DNA of 64,000 nt, taken from the NCBI RefSeq assembly GCF_030247185.1, contig NC_080570.1, positions 165,464,382 to 165,528,381 of the forward strand, written 5' to 3'. Of the stretch, positions 44,485 to 55,823 are shown in pieces. The notes below the pieces were generated by a model. The model saw nothing but the letters and a program-made list of their open reading frames with translations. It ran no database searches and had not been told where the DNA came from. The stretch's first letter is position 1; each line of letters begins with the position of its first letter. Source of the DNA: Malaya genurostris (Eukaryota > Arthropoda > Insecta > Diptera > Culicidae). The position numbers were made by a program, and so were the translations under genes.

Positions 44485-46735
44485 CAAAACTTAGTGTCAC
44501 ATAGAAAAAAAAATTTTTTTGTGAAGATTTCGACTTTCTGGGTAAAATTTTGAGATTTCCTAAATCGAATTTGTTTTAATACCAAAAGCCCTAGAACCGC
44601 TATAAACATCGAGATTTAGTGACATCTCGAAAAAAAATGATTTTTTCGATCGACTTTCTGGGAAATATTTTAACATTTCCAAAATCAAAATTTTTGCTTT
44701 TGTGGCACAAGACTGAGAAATGCTTGAAACGTTAAAATTTAGTGTCATATCAAAAAAATATTTAATCGACTTTCTGGAAAAAAAATTAGACTTTTTAAAC
44801 CCGAAATTTTTTTCAGTGCCAAAAGTCTTAGAATCGCATGGAATGTCAAAATTTAGTGTCATTTAGAGTGTCATTTCAAATCTGTTTGCTGGAAAGAATT
44901 TTGAGATTTCCTAAAACCAAATTTTTTCTTAATACCAAAAGTCCTAGAACCGCTCTAAACATCGAGATTTAGTGACATTAAACATTTTTTTTTTCATCGG
45001 CCTTTTGGGAATAATTTTAACATTTAAAAAAAATGTTCAATGTTAGTCTTCGAATTGCAGAAAACGTAGAAATTTAGTGTCATCTCAAAAATAATTTTTT
45101 TTCTAATCGACCTTTTGGAAAAATATTTGAAATTTCCAAAATCAAAAAATAAAAATGAAATTTTGTTTATGCCAAAAGTTTTAGAATTGCATAAAACGTT
45201 AAAATTTATGGACATCTCGGAAAAAATTTTTTTGGATGAATCGACTTTTTGGGAAAAATTTTGATATTTCCAAAACTGCTCTAAATATATATTTAAATCG
45301 ACTTTCTGTGAAGAATTTTTAGATTTCTCAAACCGAAAATTTTTTTTGTGCCAAAAGTCCTACAACTGCACTAAACATCGAGATTTTTTTTTTGAAAATA
45401 TCGACTTTTTGAGCAAAATTTAGAGATTTCCAAAATCGAAGAAAAAAAATTATGCCAAAAATCTTAGAATTTTACGAAAAGTAGAGATTTAGTGTTATCT
45501 CGAAAATATTTTTTTTAAAGAATCGACTTTCTGCCAAAAGATTTCCAAAATCGAGCTATTTTTATTTGCGGCCAAAAGTCTTAGATTTGCAAGAAAATTT
45601 AGTGAAATTGTCTCGTCATCTCGTCATCTCGAAAAATAATTTTTTTTAAATCGAGTTCCTGAGAAAAATTGTGAAGTTTTTTTTTTTATTTCGATTATAG
45701 AGGTTTAAACCTTAAAGTCATTCGTCTCTTCGGGCCAGAAACATTTTCTGACCCAATGTGCGGGGTTGGGAATCGAGCCCAGGCGGGCTGCATTGACTTA
45801 CCCATCACGCTATTCCCGTTTCCGGGGTTTGTGAAGTTTCTAAAATCGAAGTTTGATCATTCGATATCAAAAAATTGTTAAAATTTAGTGTTATCTTGAA
45901 ATAAAAATTTATTTTTGAGAACATCGATTCTCTGGGATAAGTTTTGAGATTTTCCATTTTTTTCATTTAAAAATCGACTTTCTAGAAAAATCTTAAAATT
46001 CTGAAATTATTTTTTATTGCGTCGAAAATCTTGCAAATTGCAGGAAACGTCAAGATTTAGTGTCATGTCGAAAAAGAATTTTGTTTTCAATCGACTTTCT
46101 GGGAACAAATTTAGAGATTTCCAAAATCGAAAAATAAAATTGGTTTTATGCTGCAAGTCTTGGAATTGCAAGAAACGTTAAAATTTAGTGTTATCTTGAA
46201 ATATATTTTTATTTTGAAAAAATCGACTTTCTGAGAAAAATTTTGAGATTTCCAAAATCAAAATTTTTGTTTTGTGGCAAAAGACTGATAAATGCTTGAA
46301 ACGTTAAAATTTAGTGTCATCTCAAAAAAAAATTTCATATCGACCTTTTGGGGAAAATTTTTAGATTTCCAAAATCAAAAAAAAAATTCGGATGCCAAAA
46401 GTTTTAGAATTGCAGGAAACGTCGGAATTAAGATTGAGAATATCAAGAAACATTGAAATTCAGTGTCATCTCGAAAAATAATTAATTTTTTTTTAAACCG
46501 ACTTTTTGGAAAAAAATAAACTTTTTAAACCCCCATTTTTTAGGGCCAAAAGTCTTAGAATCGCATGGAGTGTCAACATTTAGTGACATTTCGAAAAAAA
46601 AATTTTTTTCGATCGACTTTCTGTGAAATTTTTTTAATATTTCCAAGTCGAAATTTTTTTTATTCCAAAAGTCTTAGAATTGCATGAAATATCGAGATTC
46701 AGCGTTATCTCGAAAAAAGAATAAATTTTTTTTCT
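44485..46735. repeat. Degenerate satellite, about 120-bp units, about 16 copies
   Basis: The landmark TTTAGTGTCATCTCGAAAAA or a variant recurs near 44490, 44620, 44738, 44852, 44967, 45075, 45203, 45490, 45600, 45886, 46055, 46182, 46311, 46460, 46580 and 46700. Between landmarks come ATCGACTTTCTGGGAAAAAT, GAGATTTCCAAAATCGAAAT and GCCAAAAGTCTTAGAATTGC. Units diverge strongly. A SINE interrupts at 45680-45828. The minus strand of several units is open and reads like MTLNFDxxCNSKTFGIKK. Confidence 0.9.
45680..45828 (-). mobile_element. tRNA-derived SINE with 11-bp target duplication
   Basis: The minus strand reads GGGAATAGCGTGATGGGTAA (A-box region), then GGGCTCGATTCCCAACCCC (B-box region), then a short body (GGGTCAGAAAATGTTTCTGG) and an A-rich 3' tail. 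TTGTGAAGTTT flanks it exactly at 45669-45679 and 45829-45839. Complete at about 149 bp, it would be transcribed by RNA polymerase III and mobilised by a LINE. Confidence 0.85.
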
Positions 46736-46739
46736 TCGC

Positions 46740-47000
46740 CGTGGCATCCACAATACATAGCACTTTAAACCTAATACATTTCGAATATCACTAATATGTT
46801 GGTATTCATTAGTTAATGTAAACACTGTTTTTATCAAGCGATCTGCTATTAAAAATTACATTAAATAAAATACATTTATTTTGTACATGATCTTTCAGCT
46901 ATTACAGGTTTGTTTGTATCAGTTCATCACTTTTATTCAATATCATATAGTTGGCTATTGGTTGAACTCATGGAAGAGAGAACAGTCTAACATAAAATAA
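46740..47000. other. Non-coding, possible 3' region of the adjacent LINE fragment
   Basis: AT-rich sequence following (on the minus strand) the stop of the RNase H fragment. No polyadenylation-type tail was recognised with confidence. Confidence 0.4.
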
Positions 47001-47003
47001 AAT

Positions 47004-47530
47004 TTAAATTGGAACTCCAATGGATTTAATTGAATGATAAAGAAGTTTCATGAAAGGAAGGTCACGACAAGCAAGAATGTCACGAACTGGGACATTGGAT
47101 AGTCTACCTCGAGTACGTCCTCGAAGGAGATGTGCATCTAACGGGTAGTGATTGGACATGAGTCTGGACATCACACGAATGAAATCTCTACTTACATCCA
47201 GTCCCCTGAACCATGCCTTTGTCGATATTTTAGGAATAATTGAGTGCATCCACCGACCCAGATCATCTTTATCCCAAGTAGCTTGCCAGCTAGCAACTGT
47301 TCTTTGGCGAGTCGCGCTATGGAATTCTTTGAAAGCAATCGGTCTCTCATAAATTTCACCTTCAATAGCACCACGTTTGGCTAAAATACCGGCTCTTTCA
47401 TTGCCTGGAATGGAGCAATGAGCCGGGACCCAAACTATTGTGATTTGATAATTATTATTCAATATGACGTTCAGGCACTGTTTTATTTTGCCCAAGAAAA
47501 ACGGTTCATTTTTGTCAGCAGCGTAGACTA
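47004..47530 (-). pseudogene. I-like LINE ORF2 C-terminus with RNase H fragment
   Basis: The minus frame of 163 codons contains ITIVWVPAHCSIPGNERAG (the C-terminal RNase H block), then YERPIAFKEFHSATRQRTVA, MHSIIPKISTKAWFRGLDVS and RDFIRVMSRLMSNHYPLDAH, ending SIKSIGVPI with a stop. The catalytic D that normally follows NERA is G. About 45 residues carrying the usual C-terminal CCHC-like knuckle are missing between LDAHLL and RGRLSNVPVRD. Endonuclease and RT are absent, so this is a 5'-truncated insertion that has since decayed. I-clade membership is inferred from the RNase H and tail sequence. Confidence 0.75.
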
Positions 47531-47870
47531 TCTGTGAAGAGAAAATAATGATTTGGAGATAATGTAACTTATAAATTTACAACGTCTGCTTGAAAGGCGA
47601 GATATGTTCGATAAATGTTTAAATCATTCTTGTAAATTTCAAACATATTACGAATTACGTATTTATAATTGGTAGGAACACATTTTCACAAATTTCATTT
47701 ACAATATTACTTCCTTTTAGTGTGACGTTAATTTTCATTCGAATTGGAATTCCTGTTTCAGAGTCAGCGTGAGGAATACAATCGGTTATAAACTCATGCG
47801 GCAAAAAGGTGTAAAATCTAGAAACTGTTTCCTAAATTCGCCTGTCTGAAACAGAGATTCCAGGTTCATA

Positions 47871-48931
47871 GGTGTACAACTTTGCTCCCACCGTTTTCCG
47901 ATAGGTGGCTGTACCGGCTGAGGCTGGTCAAAATACATAGATGATAATGCCTTTAAAGTGAGTGTGTACAGTGCCTTACGAATTGTCAGTGACAGTTGTT
48001 CTTGTTTTCGTATTATTCACGCTCGAAAATGTCTGTTTATGTGCCCAATTCTTTCTGTTACAATTCAAAAAAATGCAGCTGAAGCGCATCGAATGCTGCT
48101 CTGAGTAAAAGAACGTGTCGGGAGTGGTTTCAACGTTTTAAAAATGGTGATTTCGATATCGAAGACAAACATGGTGGTGGAAGAGAAAAAAACCTTCAAA
48201 GATGAACAACTAAAAGCATTGCTTGATGAAGATTCGTGCAAAACCCAATAAGAGCTTTCCGAATCGTTGGGAGTGAGTCAGCAAGCCATTTCAAAACGTC
48301 TCAACCGAGGGACATCGAGTGCATGTGAGCAGCTGCTTCAAAGACAAAATCGTAAGGGGGTTTTACATCGAATCGTAACCTGTGATGAAAAGTGGGTTCG
48401 ATACGATAATCCTAAACGCAGAAAATCATGGGGTATGCTACTTAAAACCGGGTGAAACCATCACAGGAGATCGCTACTAAATGCAACTGTTGCGCCTTAG
48501 TCGCGCGCTAAAAGAAAAACGGCCATAATATCAAGAGCGACATGACAAAGTCATCCTGCAACACGACAATGCTCGGCCTCATGTCGCAAAAGTGGTCAAA
48601 AAATACCTGGAAACGCTGAAATGGGAAGTCTTGCCCCACACGCCGTATTCCCCAAATGTCGCCCCTTCTGACTTCCACCTATTCCGTTCGATGGCACACG
48701 GCCTGGCAGATCAACATTTTCAATCCTTCGAAGAGTTGGAAAAATGGATTGCTTCATGGATAGCGTCAAAAGAGAACTCCTTTTTTCGAGCCGGGATCCG
48801 AAAATTGCCGGAAAGATGGGAGAAAGTTGTCGCTAGCGGCGGACAATACTTTGAATAATACATCTGTCAGCACTTTTTCGCAATAGAGCTTTTAATTTTG
48901 GAAAAAAACGGCGGAAGCAAAGTTGTACACC
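47871..48931 (+). mobile_element. Mariner element with both inverted repeats
   Basis: The left end GGTGTACAACTTTGCTCCCA and the inverse of the right end GGTGTACAACTTTGCTTCCG agree over about 27 bp with two mismatches. TA precedes the left end (47869-47870); the right side has TG, a presumed mutation of TA. The body of 1061 bp carries a decayed transposase. Confidence 0.88.
48030..48858 (+). pseudogene. Mariner (DD34D) transposase, decayed
   Basis: Starts at ATG 48030 and changes frame repeatedly. Recognisable in order: REWFQRFKNGDFDIED (helix-turn-helix end), ELSESLGVSQQAISKRL (second helix-turn-helix, after an in-frame TAA), CEQLLQRQNRKGVLHRIVTC with DEKWVRYDNPKRRKSW, GDRYxMQLLRLSRALKEK, VILQHDNARPHVAKVVKKYL, PSDFHLFRSMAHGLADQHF and LPERWEKVVASGGQYFE to stop 48858. 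All three catalytic aspartates (DEKW, HDNARPH, APSDFHLF) are present; the conserved D of YSPD is N. Two segments are deleted, after SKRL and after KSWG. Not functional. Confidence 0.9.
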
Positions 48932-51020
48932 TGATATGATTTATAGATTCTCAAAATGCTGCCCAGTTTTAAAAAATAACATAGAGATTTCCGAAAGCGA
49001 TCACAAACTGGCAATTAGCCTCTAACGATCTTCAAATTACTAAGGAAGGCATATAGAAAATGTATTTCCTTCACACTGAAACCGCTCGAAAGTGGTAAAA
49101 TCGTTTTTTTTGCTCTCGAAAATGATCCCGTTCTTCAATGTTCTTACGGGAAGTTGACACAGATTTTTTCACAGACTGATTTTTGGATCGAACATAGATT
49201 TTCGACAAAAAAAATTTGACACCCGTGGTCTGGAAGACCTGGAAGTGACGGGTAAAAAAACACCTGTTCTCAGCAATGACTGATAATTCAATAGAAGGAT
49301 CAATAATTTTCCTTAAGTAGTGATTCCGCACTACGTCCGTGAAAGCAACTCACTAACACACCCGATTGTGACCCATGCAGCAGAAAAATTCTTCAACTGT
49401 CCATCACCCGTCAGCCAGTGTTCATCATCGTAATCGCAGTAGGCGCCTTCATCAACGAGGCCGATGATATCATGGAAACAAAGTAATTTCCCGTTCCAGT
49501 CGCTAGTGATGTGATGCGTGCGAAGGAAAAGTTTTCTCCCGGACGGAGGGCCGTGTATTTGAGCCGATAGTGTGTAGGGTAACGGTGCCTGTATTCGCCT
49601 GTATTTCGCCAAAGACATTATCCATCGATGTATCGGTAATTTTGAACGATTTGCACAGAAATTTTTCCTTGTATTTTAGCAGAAAATACTTACCCAGGCC
49701 AGACCCCGGCTGTCAGTCGACCTACAGGCAGTCTGTTGACTGTCCTCTGATAACCGCAAAGTCACCAGAACACGTAGGTGCTATTTCCTGGCTCGAGCGA
49801 TTGATGCTCAGAATGAATTGGTCGGTTGGTCGGAAATCCAACGATTGTGTGAAACTGAGAACAACTGCTGGATTGGAAATTGGACATTGTGTTCACATTC
49901 GGAGAGAATTCAATCAATCGGGCTCTGTCGTACGTAAAAAACGTAACTATTCCGGATTTCCCCCCTTGTGTAGTTATTTGAATTGATTCGATTTGAACAC
50001 CGTTTCCGGGACTCCGGGAAGTTATTCTCTGTAAACACCCATCAACGGAACGGGGCTATATATTTTCCGGTTCTGATCGGCGACCGGAAGCTGACCATCT
50101 TCAATCTTCTTTCCCTTTCGAGAGACACTCGAGCGAGTCAAAAGGTGTGTGTGTCGGGATTTTATCCAATCCTTGGAAAGAAAACAAAAAATAACTTGTT
50201 CGAATGCCTAAAACGAGACCACTTGATAATAGATCACGTCTCGCTTCACTGCGTCCGGTCGTGCTTCCAAGCATTCCGTGTTTGCTTTCATGGTCCCGCG
50301 TTGGTTCTGGGAGCAAGCGGTTCCGGTTGTAGCAAACGACGAACTGGGAAGGGGAAAGATCAATTCACCCCTGGGAGTCATCATTCAGAGGAAGGATAAA
50401 AATCAAAACAAAACAAAAAAAAAAAATATTCACGTTGATATCAAAATAAAAGTCAGAATCGATGTGTTGTTTCTGGGTAACATTTGAGTGTTCTGTTTCG
50501 GCCTGCTATTTCCAGTCCCGGCACTTGACGGCAAGACTTTACAGTTATTTGTGAATATTTGTGATCACCGGGGGGCTACCGGATTTTTTCCCCAAATAAC
50601 GTCAACTTTTTTTTTACGAACTAACTCGATTTACGAACCCCCGTTTAGTTCGTAAATGGAGGTTTCAGAGTAGATAAATTTTCTTGTTCCATTACTAGTT
50701 TTAATATGAATGATTTGAAACTAGGGTTTATTTAGTGACAATCACATGGAACTGAGATGAGGATTCAAAATTTGGATTTTGAAGATTTTAGAACAAAATT
50801 CCAGATCTGGTTTCTAGAGCTGAATTTCGGAGCCTTTAAGAATACATCCTCTATTAGCTTTTAAAAATACATCCTCTATTACCATTTTTTTTGCAAAATT
50901 AAAGAAAAAACAAACTTTCAATTCTAAACTTTCGACTGAATTATATAAGGTTTGTTCGCAAAAAAATCTGTACAGATTAAATTTGGAAGAAAACAAATTT
51001 GCTGTTAGTCCAATCCAAGA
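48932..51020. other. Non-coding stretch, GC-richer from 49.3 to 50.5 kb
   Basis: The interval 49.3-50.5 kb departs from the AT-rich background and holds several overlapping frames of 95-138 codons, one of which is treated separately as a candidate exon. No transposon or RNA was recognised. Confidence 0.4.
49360..49600 (-). CDS. Candidate exon, unidentified protein
   Basis: The minus frame reads IHGPPSGRKLFLRTHHITSD, WNGKLLCFHDIIGLVDEGAY, CDYDDEHWLTGDGQLKNFSA. The composition (cysteines, tryptophans, mixed acidic stretch) looks more protein-like than other frames here. It could begin after either AATACAG near 49601-49620 and end at a GT in ATCGGTGTGTTAG near 49360. A consensus donor GTAAGT lies about 70 bp upstream on the same strand (49688-49693). 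I recognise no family. Competing long frames on the plus strand argue for caution. Confidence 0.22.
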
Positions 51021-51029
51021 TGCATTTTT

Positions 51030-51190
51030 GATTTATTTAATTGTGTTCTCTCTTCACGATAGCCCAATATCGCTCGATAAGTCGCAACTCCGGGCGATTT
51101 CTAACTATACCAAAACATCTTTGACGTAGTGACAAGAAGCCAAATCAGGCCAGAGTCATGGCTGCGTAGGAATGGTGAAACCCGCTTTTT
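51030..51190 (-). pseudogene. ITmD37E transposase fragment, fourth copy
   Basis: The minus strand reads LWPDLASCHYVKDVLV and, in another frame, PELRLIERYWAIVKRE. These are the second catalytic aspartate block and the glutamate block of a DD37E transposase, brought close together by a deletion. About 50 codons remain. Confidence 0.75.
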
Positions 51191-51211
51191 CATACATTAT
51201 TTTTTGGGAAA

Positions 51212-51258
51212 CTTTTTATACTGCCATGTGAAGAAACTTTACATGGCAGTATAGAAAG
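51212..51258. repeat. Foldback hairpin, 18-bp arms
   Basis: CTTTTTATACTGCCATGT (51212-51229) and ACATGGCAGTATAGAAAG (51241-51258) pair with one mismatch, and the interior GAAG-AAA-CTT continues the stem. It adjoins the ITmD37E fragment. Confidence 0.8.
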
Positions 51259-51369
51259 ACATTCAGGGAAGCTGCCGATCCGTTCCGCTCCCAGCCTACC
51301 CGGCTGTTGTCGAACGTGTACCGGAAGATCTAGGAAAGTTATTCATTCCACACATGGGTGAGACTTTCT

Positions 51370-52290
51370 TTTCCATTTTTTTTCATATGATATTCCCAAG
51401 ACAATTTGGAATCTTGGTAGATATCAAGATATTTGAATATCTCAACTTTTTCAATGAGATTTGAATAAGCTTTCCTGAGCAGCTTTTCTCAACGTGTATT
51501 TTTTGGTAAGTTCAGAGAAAGCAAAAGTTTGTTTGTAGGATCTCTAGATTTATGTTCATGTGCCCAACGGTAAAGATTGGGTTGATATTTCGATCCGCGA
51601 ACAATCTTGGAGTCTCCGAAAGATGATTTTTTTGAATGACATTGATATACAATAGAGAAAGCTAGGGTCCAACATTACTTTTTTGTGCAACATCAAATCT
51701 TACTTGTTTTAGAAGGGATTTCGATTATTTCAGATATTCCCACCACAATATAGCATCTAGGTAAATACCTTCTTCTATGACATTGTCATCCATGATTGAA
51801 TTGATTTGGAAGAGCTTTCTTGGCGATCTGAAGACCAAGTATTTAGTTTTTTTTTATTGCAAGTTCAGAGAAAGCAAGTTTTTAGGAAAAAAAAATGTTT
51901 GTAGGATGTAGGGTTAGTAGAATCTGGATCATCTGTTCATGTGTCATATAATCAAGTTTGGGTTGACATTTGGATCAAACAAAACCGTATCATCTGCGAA
52001 CTGTTCTTGATGTATTAGAACGATGGCACATTCTTGTGGAACACCAATACGTACTTGTTTTAGAGAACTTGTTACTCCATTAATAGGAAACACATTGGGT
52101 TCTGTATTCCAAGTAACTACGAATTATGCTGTTTGTCACTCTTCTGAGTCCGTACATTTCTAATTTACGAAGCGTATTTTCGTGATTAAGAGTATATCGA
52201 AATATAACGCGTCTACATTTTTTCGAGTCTGTTTCCTCTAAAAATTTTGTCTACGAGCTCAGTTATAGAAATAGTTGTTTTTTTGGGAAC
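51370..52290 (-). pseudogene. Non-LTR reverse transcriptase relics, two adjacent copies
   Basis: On the minus strand from about 52290: LEMYGLRRVTNSIIRSYLEY-type sequence, TQCVSINGVTSSLKQVRIGV with VPQE, then QFADDTVLF (catalytic FADD) at about 51.98 kb. A second, more diverged copy follows from about 51720: LKQVRFDVAQK, LSLLYINVIQ, LFADRNINP, KLRYSNILIS. Both match the palm and thumb of a Jockey or CR1-like RT, and many stops and shifts interrupt them. The second copy's catalytic motif reads FADR. The head-to-tail placement suggests either nested insertion or a segmental duplication. Confidence 0.75.
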
Positions 52291-52899
52291 CATGCTTTAA
52301 CAATTCCACTAAGTGAACATTGAGTTATTGTTTTTGATTTTTATTATAGTCCACAAATCAAAGGTCATTGACGATGACGTATGTTGAGACTGTTTTGGTG
52401 CCATCTTTCAATATTGGTCTCGTGGTGAACGTATTCGTAAACATAAATTTATACGACTGTAACAGACTTTTGTATATTAAACTTTTATATTTCGAAAATA
52501 AATAATTCGCGGTCAATTCGTCGTAAAATTCTGTGCGATTTGTTCTACAAATTCAAACATGAATGTGTGAATAAATTTGTTAAAATTCATTCACACATTC
52601 AAGAAGTCGATGTACCAATCAACACCGGCGGTGTCGTTTGTTTACCGAAGCCATTCATTGCCCCCTCCCCACCTCCAAGTTCCTCTTCGTCGAGTCTGAT
52701 TGCCGGTCCGGAGGCGTTTCCTGAGCTTTAGCGGCAAAGATCTCGAAAAGAAGAAGAGAAGAGAACGAAAAACCGCCAGCCTTTCGTTTCTGAATATAGT
52801 TTTCCGCGAACAGGAAGTTTTATTTATCTTCCACTTGAGGCTGGCACCGCTTCTTTTTTATTCCGCTTCACTGCCGAGTGTTAGCTGCTGTTGCTGTCA

Positions 52900-52920
52900 G
52901 TGTGTGTGTGTGTGTGTGTG
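52900..52920. repeat. (TG)n microsatellite
   Basis: Ten TG units followed by a G-run. Confidence 0.95.
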
Positions 52921-54354
52921 GGGATGAGTGTATGTGTACGATTGTAGGTGCGTTTCCGGGAAGTTAGTTCAGGTTTGCAAACAACTTGGTTGTGAGTGCT
53001 TCGGGCGAATGTAAAGTGTGGAAAATTACTAACCTTGTGAAAGGTTGCTTCTGCGGCAGATTCTCCGTAGTAGGCCATGCTGTCCCGCTGGAATAGTTTC
53101 CATGGAAACGCTTGGTGTTTTGTTTTGAAAAGTAAACGACGATTGAAATCTTGTTGAGCGGAAACACAGATTGTTTGGCAGTAGTCTATGAATATTAATT
53201 ACAGAAATTCACAGAAGTATTCTTCTAAGCAACGTATTCGCACAGCGAAGCAATGAGCAGATGAATTATTATGCGTAGTTTTTGATTTATAGCCACAAGC
53301 GGTAAATATTTATTCGTGCCTCCGTGTTTGACTAGCAAGCAAGCGAACGAATGAACGAAGAAATAAGGGCGCTGCAACAACCTCCGGCGGCATTCCCAGT
53401 GGTGTCCTTTCGTTTCTGTGCAGGAGGAGCTGCGTGTTGAATAAAATATGCTACCTCGCCATTGTACCGCTACGCTGACGGAAGAGCCATTCATTTCTGT
53501 TATTGAATTTTTCGACGAAAATTTAATTTTATAACCGGGTGCGGAAATAAATTTTCATTCATAGGAAAATGTAGAAACGGTTACCGGTGCGTCAAAACCG
53601 GATGGGAGTGTCGGCGGTAATCTTAGTAGGCGGTAAAATATAGTAAACAATGTGTCCGATGTGTCAAACGCAGAATGACTCTGACAAGCTTCGGAATGTG
53701 TTGATTGTTACACGACTGCCATCATAGTAGACATTGATGTCGCAGACTAGCGATATCGGAGGTGTTTAGCTACCGGAAGCAAATTCCTATTTTGATAAAG
53801 TATCTTCTGAAAACTGAAATGGGAAGCAACGGACTAACGTTCGCAATCACTAGCGGCTCCGAATCCGAATCATGATTTATTCATTCGGTCCAATGTCAAC
53901 GAAATTTCATCGATGCAGGCGAACAAACATCAATTTACTTCTCATTTTGCAGATATTAAAATATTTGGCTTTTCCGGTTGCATTCATTCAGCGGTCGGTC
54001 CGAGCGTTTTTATTCTATTGAGGTGACACACAGATTGTGAATGGTTTTGAATTGCTCAGTACGTGGGCACAGTTCATAAACAAAGTTCGTCTCTCGATTG
54101 CCATAATGTATTGAATATTTGAAACATTGATTACTTTTGAATGATACATATTTTTTTTGCATTGCATTACGTGCTTCTGCATCGAGATCGGCTGTGTTAT
54201 TTCCCATTCCGACTAGGGATTTTCCCTGCCCCAACCGCAGTCGATATGAATAAATGTTTAATCTCGGCAAAGTTGTGAACTGATTCGGTTTGAATAAAAC
54301 ATGATTTAAAAATATGTGAATATAGAAGCTTCGTTCTGGGCTTGCATTTGCAAA

Positions 54355-54356
<2 letters not shown>

Positions 54357-54404
<48 letters not shown>
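54357..54404. repeat. (AC)n microsatellite
   Basis: Twenty-four uninterrupted AC units. Confidence 0.97.
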
Positions 54405-54405
<1 letters not shown>

Positions 54406-55419
54406 AGATTCAGCATGAATTTCATATCTCCGCATTAAATTGCGCGGCCACGGATGCACTCATTTCGAAATGTAAGAAATACTTCAATCCAAAAGTAATC
54501 AAATCAAACAAAGCATACCGGACGAAGCGGTTCGGTGATTCGGCAACGAAAATCGCACTCCATGCATTTTTAGAGCCTCGGAAGCTTGAATGCTGTTACC
54601 ACTTCTGTATGCAATCTTTCCGAACGATATGCCAGGTTACGGAAAACAACAAAAAAATGGTAACTATGTGTAGCTACTCGTACCAGCTATTTCAAAGATC
54701 TTGTTTCAATGGTTGAAGCTTGGTTCTTTGTTCTTCCTTCCGTTCCCCTCAATTTCATTCATTTTTCTGAAAATATCCATGAAAGGTGTGCTGGTTTTCT
54801 TTTATTTATTCCACTACTAGATAAGCAGGCTATGGAAAAAAAATGTTTCTAGAAATGCGCTCGCTTGTTACGAACATTCCTCTCTTGATATCTTGGTCAA
54901 AGATTGCAAAGGCCTGCTTTGTTTCGTTCTTTTTTCTCTGCAAATGCAAGAATTTATTCGACTGACAGAGATGAAAACTAGATTGGATTTGGAAGACAAG
55001 CGATTTTCATTTGTGTCATAAAATGAGCTGTTCCACTGCGGGTACAATTTTCGCAGAAACAAGTTTTATTTGCATACAATCCTTCTTGCAGAGCGTGTCA
55101 GAGCACTGAAAGGGGAAAGTACAGTCAAGACAAAATTCAATGATAATGCTAGCTACCATGACAAGCAAGTTTGGAGAGTCTGCATTGTGAATTGTCAGTA
55201 TGTGTCAGCCGATTTGCCAGTCACCAGATGGATTGAAATGTGCAGGCAGATTTTTTTCTCACGATTTGATGTAATGTGGATTTTAAAATAGAAATGATTC
55301 AAAAATTAGTTTCAGACTTATAATTTCGTACTGTTTCGTGATTTCCAGCATAAATTTGAACACAATCACAAAGGATACTAAATTCTAACCGTCTGGATAG
55401 AGGTTTGGTTTTTTTCACT

Positions 55420-55725
55420 TTATTTAGACTTTTTTCTTGTTCCCGAAACTCAAATTACGGTAAGCGTTTCCGTAATTTCCAATGTAGTAGTTTTTGTTCT
55501 ATTTATTAAATTTTTCCGGATCCGACTTCCGGTTCCGGAATATAATGTTAAAAGAGTGCACATGATTCTCACAAAAACCGCTGAACCGATAATCGTAAGC
55601 TTGCATTCACATGAAAGGTCTCAAAGCTCCTCAGGCTATTACTGAACTGTGTCCGGATCTGACTCCCGGTTACGGAGTACCGAGGTAAAATGTGCTAAAA
55701 TTCAATAAATTTTCGCATACGCACT
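55420..55725 (+). repeat. Degenerate repeat with CCGGTTCC words
   Basis: GGATCCGACTTCCGGTTCCGG, AAACCGCTGAACCGATAATC and CATGAAAGGTCTCAAAGCTC recall the repeat at 41.4-41.9 kb and recur weakly at 61.1-61.3 kb, on the far side of the LOA insertion. Confidence 0.55.
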
Positions 55726-55823
55726 TAGAATAAATTCCCGAGTTCGGTATAGTAAGATGCTCAGTAATAAATATTATGTTTGTAGGCATTACGCAGTTAT
55801 TTTCTGACAAAATATTTTGACAG
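55726..55823. repeat. 98-bp target-site duplication, left copy
   Basis: Begins TAGAATAAATTCCCGAGTTC and ends GACAAAATATTTTGACAG. It is identical at every position to 60510-60607. Confidence 0.97.

Larger units (their letters stand above)
52300..55415. other. Non-coding stretch with microsatellites
   Basis: Contains (TG)n at 52900-52920 and (AC)n at 54357-54404. Frames that read through the AC run encode only Thr-His or Cys-Val repeats. The rest looks unique, with no exon or RNA gene recognised. Confidence 0.5.

Noticed and set aside
48620..48690. Mariner at 47.9 kb lacking its third catalytic residue because YSPD reads YSPN
   Set aside because: In DD34D elements the catalytic aspartate is the one in APSDxHLF, which is present. 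The N lies at a conserved but different position.
54010..54716. Open frames of 124-149 codons containing long Thr-His or Cys-Val runs
   Set aside because: The runs are translations of the (AC)n microsatellite and the flanks show no protein family.
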